This document shows positions 19,160 through 21,968 of a stretch of 21,968 nt of DNA, in pieces. Within the stretch, counting starts at the first letter, position 1. Each line of letters opens with the position of its first letter. The notes under the pieces were generated by a model that saw only the letters and a list, made by a program, of their open reading frames with translations, ran no database searches and was not told the origin of the DNA. The position numbers were made by a program, and so were the translations under genes. This DNA comes from Porogramme epimiltina (lineage: Eukaryota; Basidiomycota; Agaricomycetes; Polyporales; Polyporaceae). Location: positions 1 to 21,968 of the forward strand of contig FTLJ01000672.1 in the NCBI GenBank assembly GCA_900155495.1, read 5' to 3'.

Positions 19160-20453
19160 CGCAAAACTATGAATATATTTCGTTTGAGATGTAAGGCGCG
19201 CATACTCCGGACCACTGTACGGCCACGGATCTGAGGCAACAACCTCAAAAGCCAATTGTCTCCAGTGTTCCACCAGACATGCCACACCGGCCTTCTTCCG
19301 CACGCCTGTGGTCCTCAAACCTAGCGTAATCGACACTACCTTCTGAGGATGTGCAGTACACATCGTGCTTACAAGCTCTCCCGCTCGCTGCGCGCACCTC
19401 GCAGCTGCCATCCATCGCTAGGTCTCACCAACAAGGGCCCGGTCAGCAGTGTGACGCAAACGCAGAGGGGGCGGCCGGACGGCCGTCGTGGAGAGCCAGG
19501 CGAGAGACGGCGGCACGAGGGTGGTATCTTCGCGCGCGTCGCTGCTCGATTCAGCTGGGGCGGAGCGTCGTTGGAAGCGCGCGAGGGGCATCGCGGGGAC
19601 TGTGGTCGGTGGTATGAGAGGCGGACATCGGTCTCAGCCGGGCGCGCGAGGCGCGCATTGTTCGAGTTGCAGCATGGACGGCCGCTGGAGATGGGCTGGG
19701 GGGTCGGAGTGGTGGGGCCCGGATAGAGGTGGATGTGGACGGCCTTGCGAGAGGGTGGGCGCGCACGCGAGTTGGTCGCGCGATGAGCCAGCGTGGTTAA
19801 ATGCATGGCACTCATCGGGCGCGGGGAGTGTGATGGGGCGCACCGGGCTTAGCGTTTTCTTCCTTCACGCTCTCCTACGACGCGCGGATATCTGAAAGCA
19901 ACGGACCTTCGAGTTGGGAAGCGAGTGTCCAGCGACGCCGCGGGCGCGGAGAGGTGAGCGCGGCGCGCTTAGACGCTGTGTCGCGCGCGCTCTCGCGCGA
20001 CCCTGCCGACAGCATCCGCACCCTCTGCTAAGTAGCAAAGTGACGACCACGGGGTCGAGGATAGCCAGGAAGCTGGTTAGTATGGTAGCGCGCGGGGTGC
20101 GACCGACCTGCACGAGCGCGCGCACGAAGGTGTACTGGTCGCGCGCAGCCCATACTCGCGGGCAGGTGGCGCTCGGAGAGTCCGGCCGCGGGGCTGCGCG
20201 CGAAGTAGCGCACGAAGCCCTTGCGTCGGCCCTCGTGTGTGCATAGGAGCGATCGGACCAGCTGCGAGGGCGCGGTGGGCGGACGCGCTCTGAGGCGGGG
20301 TGAGGCCGCTGCACTGCACGACCGCGATCCGAGCGCGCGTTGGTAGGCACAGTGCAGCGCTCAACGCGCGCCGCCTTCAGTGGTCGAGCATGGCGGCCGG
20401 TCCGTGTAGTGGGCGTATGGGAGAGGGACGACGGACGGGCTTTGCGCGGGGCG

Positions 20454-20465
20454 TGCATATATGCA
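20454..20465. promoter_or_regulatory. Conserved palindrome TGCATATATGCA
   Basis: This is a perfect 12-bp palindrome, the counterpart of 5235-5244, with the same CACTTTGAGAGAT neighbour. See that entry for interpretation. Confidence 0.3.
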
Positions 20466-21157
20466 CTTTGAGAGATGGTGTGGCGACCGGGCGAGGCGGG
20501 GACGGTGTGTGGTGGCGCGTATGCTTGCCAGCAGGACGGCAAGGAGAGGGAAGGGGGACGGACAGAGCGACCGTCATACAGCGACCGTCCGAAGGCCCGG
20601 GGCTGCTCCTCGCGCAGCTGTGGGTGAATGCTCAGCTCTCAGCACTCAGCAAGGGGCGGAGCGCGTGGAGTAGACAGCAGCATTCGGAGGGCGTCCGACT
20701 ATGAGGGAGCCAGGGCCAATGAGAGCACTCTTGTGGAGCCCGATGGATCCGCTCGTCGCAGGCGCACGCTGGGTGGCTTATGAACGGGTCCCCACACACA
20801 GCTAGCCGTGCACGATCGCCCAGCTGCGGGGGACAGACCAGGCTCGGGATGACAGATGGGCATTCTTGGGGGAGCGCCTTGACTGGGCCCGGGGGAGAAC
20901 AGGGGAGCGCCAGGGATCCAGTGAGACAAGAGCCGCGATGCGGACCGACGGAGGCGAACACGGTCGACGTCAGCGCAGCCCGCCCACGCGCACGCAGACT
21001 GCTGCAGTGGGTGGAGACGGCGGAGATGGCACCGGTGGGCAAGTCGACAGAGAAGAGGATGCATGGCGCCGGGCGACTGTGGGGCAGGCGAGCAAGGAAG
21101 CACGACAGGGCCCAACGCCGCGGAGCGCAACGCCCGGAGAGAGTGCTCGTCTGCGTC

Positions 21158-21166
21158 TATAAATAA
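21158..21166 (-). promoter_or_regulatory. AU-rich nonamer in the gene C 3' flank (TATA-like on plus strand)
   Basis: TTATTTATA in the sense of gene C, 170 nt past its stop codon, matching the element after gene B at 172 nt. Confidence 0.35.
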
Positions 21167-21335
21167 CCCAGAGGCCTATGCCCCGCCAGCGCTTGTCGCG
21201 TGGCCATGAGTCTGACATGCTCGTCGCTGAACGGCTCCGAGCGACATGGACGCTACAGATGCAGAAGAGAAGCCATGAGGATTGGATGATAACACGGAAT
21301 AGAGGTAATATAACGATAGCATGGGGAGGAATACA

Positions 21336-21968
21336 TCACTGATCGTCTGACGCGTCGATAACAACCAACCGTCCGTCATTCGTCGCAAGCGCTATCCGGT
21401 CACCGCATACATCCCATCCTCCGCGTACCTCGTGTTTGCCTTGGTTTGGGGTAAACCTGTAGATAGACGGAAGCCACCGCACGCGGCGACGCTCCCCATC
21501 GGACCCCGCGCGCCAAATCCATCCATCTGACTCCACATAGTAACTCGGAAACCGCAACGAAGGGATATTGCTCAGGTGAGGTGCGACTTGACCAGACATG
21601 TCCTCATCCTGCATGGGAGGAGGGTGGCGTGGTGGGATTGGAGTGTACTCGTCATACGTGACGACTGCGCCACCGTCCGCGGAGAAGGCAATGCGGTTTA
21701 CTAGACTTCTCGAACTTGCGGCGCGGGCGTTGAACTCGTGTAGGAAGCGTGGGGAGATATTGTTTTTAGCGAAATCTTGAGTAGAAGCTGGAAGGGAGCT
21801 TGAGGTTGGAAAACGTGAGGGGATCACGGCCCACAGAGAAGCCCTGCCATGATTATTTGTTCCTACTATGTGCATGCCGTCCAAGGAGAATGAGATGGAG
21901 CTGATCTCGTAGGTATGGTCGATTTGTAACGGGCGTACGCTATCGTTCCCTTTTCCGTCATCCCCTCC
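21336..21968 (-). CDS. NLR gene C, C-terminal WD40 part (partial, runs off right edge)
   Basis: The minus strand is open from the window edge (211 codons) to a TGA at 21338-21336, which aligns with the stop of gene B. It begins ...DHTYEISSISFSLDGM, matching gene B's DHTHEISSITFSLDDM-type blade (NHTHEISSITFSLDDM in B), and ends DGRLVVIDASDDQ against DGRLVVVDASDDR. It covers the last two to three WD40 blades and the GWIWR..GERRRVRWLP motif common near the end of these propellers. Identity to gene B over the last 115 residues is about two thirds, with changes concentrated in loop regions. The NACHT and N-terminal parts lie beyond the edge. No frame break is seen, so the gene may be intact. Confidence 0.8.
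   Translation of the reverse strand, partial: GGDDGKGNDSVRPLQIDHTYEISSISFSLDGMHIVGTNNHGRASLWAVIPSRFPTSSSLPASTQDFAKNNISPRFLHEFNARAASSRSLVNRIAFSADGGAVVTYDEYTPIPPRHPPPMQDEDMSGQVAPHLSNIPSLRFPSYYVESDGWIWRAGSDGERRRVRWLPSIYRFTPNQGKHEVRGGWDVCGDRIALATNDGRLVVIDASDDQ

Larger units (their letters stand above)
19160..21335. repeat. Duplicated NLR 3' flank, copy 2 (downstream of gene C)
   Basis: This is the partner of 3940-6330. A hand alignment of 19755-19908 with 4537-4690 gives about 12 differences in 155 positions. It lacks the segment found at 5410-5645 in copy 1. The palindrome block, the TATAAATAA string and the sequence up to the NLR stop are all kept. Open frames (for example 19865-20542 minus and 19488-19895 plus) are not maintained in frame across the whole block. 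Confidence 0.75.

Noticed and set aside
1..21968. Transposable element, CRISPR array or tRNA explanation for the repeats
   Set aside because: I saw no transposase, reverse transcriptase or integrase motif, no terminal repeats at the block ends, no regularly spaced short repeats and no tRNA-like fold. The repeats are large flank duplications tied to the NLR genes.

Overview
The window looks like a nuclear segment from an Agaricomycete (basidiomycete) fungus. The sequence is GC-rich and gene-sparse. Its introns are short (about 48-71 nt) with clean GTAAGT/GTATGT donors and CTAAC-type branch sites. Its one unambiguous gene family has the NACHT-WD40 (fungal NLR/STAND) architecture typical of that group. 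I see no tRNA, rRNA, CRISPR array or transposase/reverse-transcriptase gene.

Layout. Three NLR-type genes lie head to tail on the minus strand. Gene A enters from the left edge (1-586, first 195 codons only). Gene B is complete (6331-11522; reconstructed by hand as seven exons and 1611 residues). Gene C enters from the right edge (21336-21968, last 210 residues only). The array is built from a duplicated unit. Sequence upstream of gene A (587 to about 2000) is repeated upstream of gene B (11523 to about 13030). Sequence downstream of gene B (about 3940-6330) is repeated downstream of gene C (about 19160-21335). The A-B spacer (5.7 kb) and B-C spacer (9.8 kb) differ because their unduplicated cores differ: about 1.9 kb at 2000-3940, and about 6.1 kb at 13030-19160.

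Gene B reads as an intracellular sensor. It has a short basic N-terminal helix, a disordered linker, an all-helical bundle resembling the MLKL/HeLo-like executioner domains of fungal NLRs, a NACHT ATPase with intact Walker A and B, and about 14 WD40 blades. Genes A and B share the basic N-terminal motif but differ strongly in the linker. Genes B and C share the C-terminal propeller at about two thirds amino-acid identity.

The spacer cores hold weaker material, all on the minus strand where it can be called: WD40-like coding debris at 3250-3823, a probable small gene or recent pseudogene at 13605-14469, a convincing terminal exon at 14846-15001, and unresolved candidate exons at 15309-15904 and 16636-17552.

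The most unusual observation is that the apparently non-coding 3' flank shared by genes B and C is better conserved (about 92% in a hand-aligned sample) than the adjoining end of the coding sequence (about 79%). All intron positions, percentages and family assignments here were made by eye, without alignment software, RNA data or database search.
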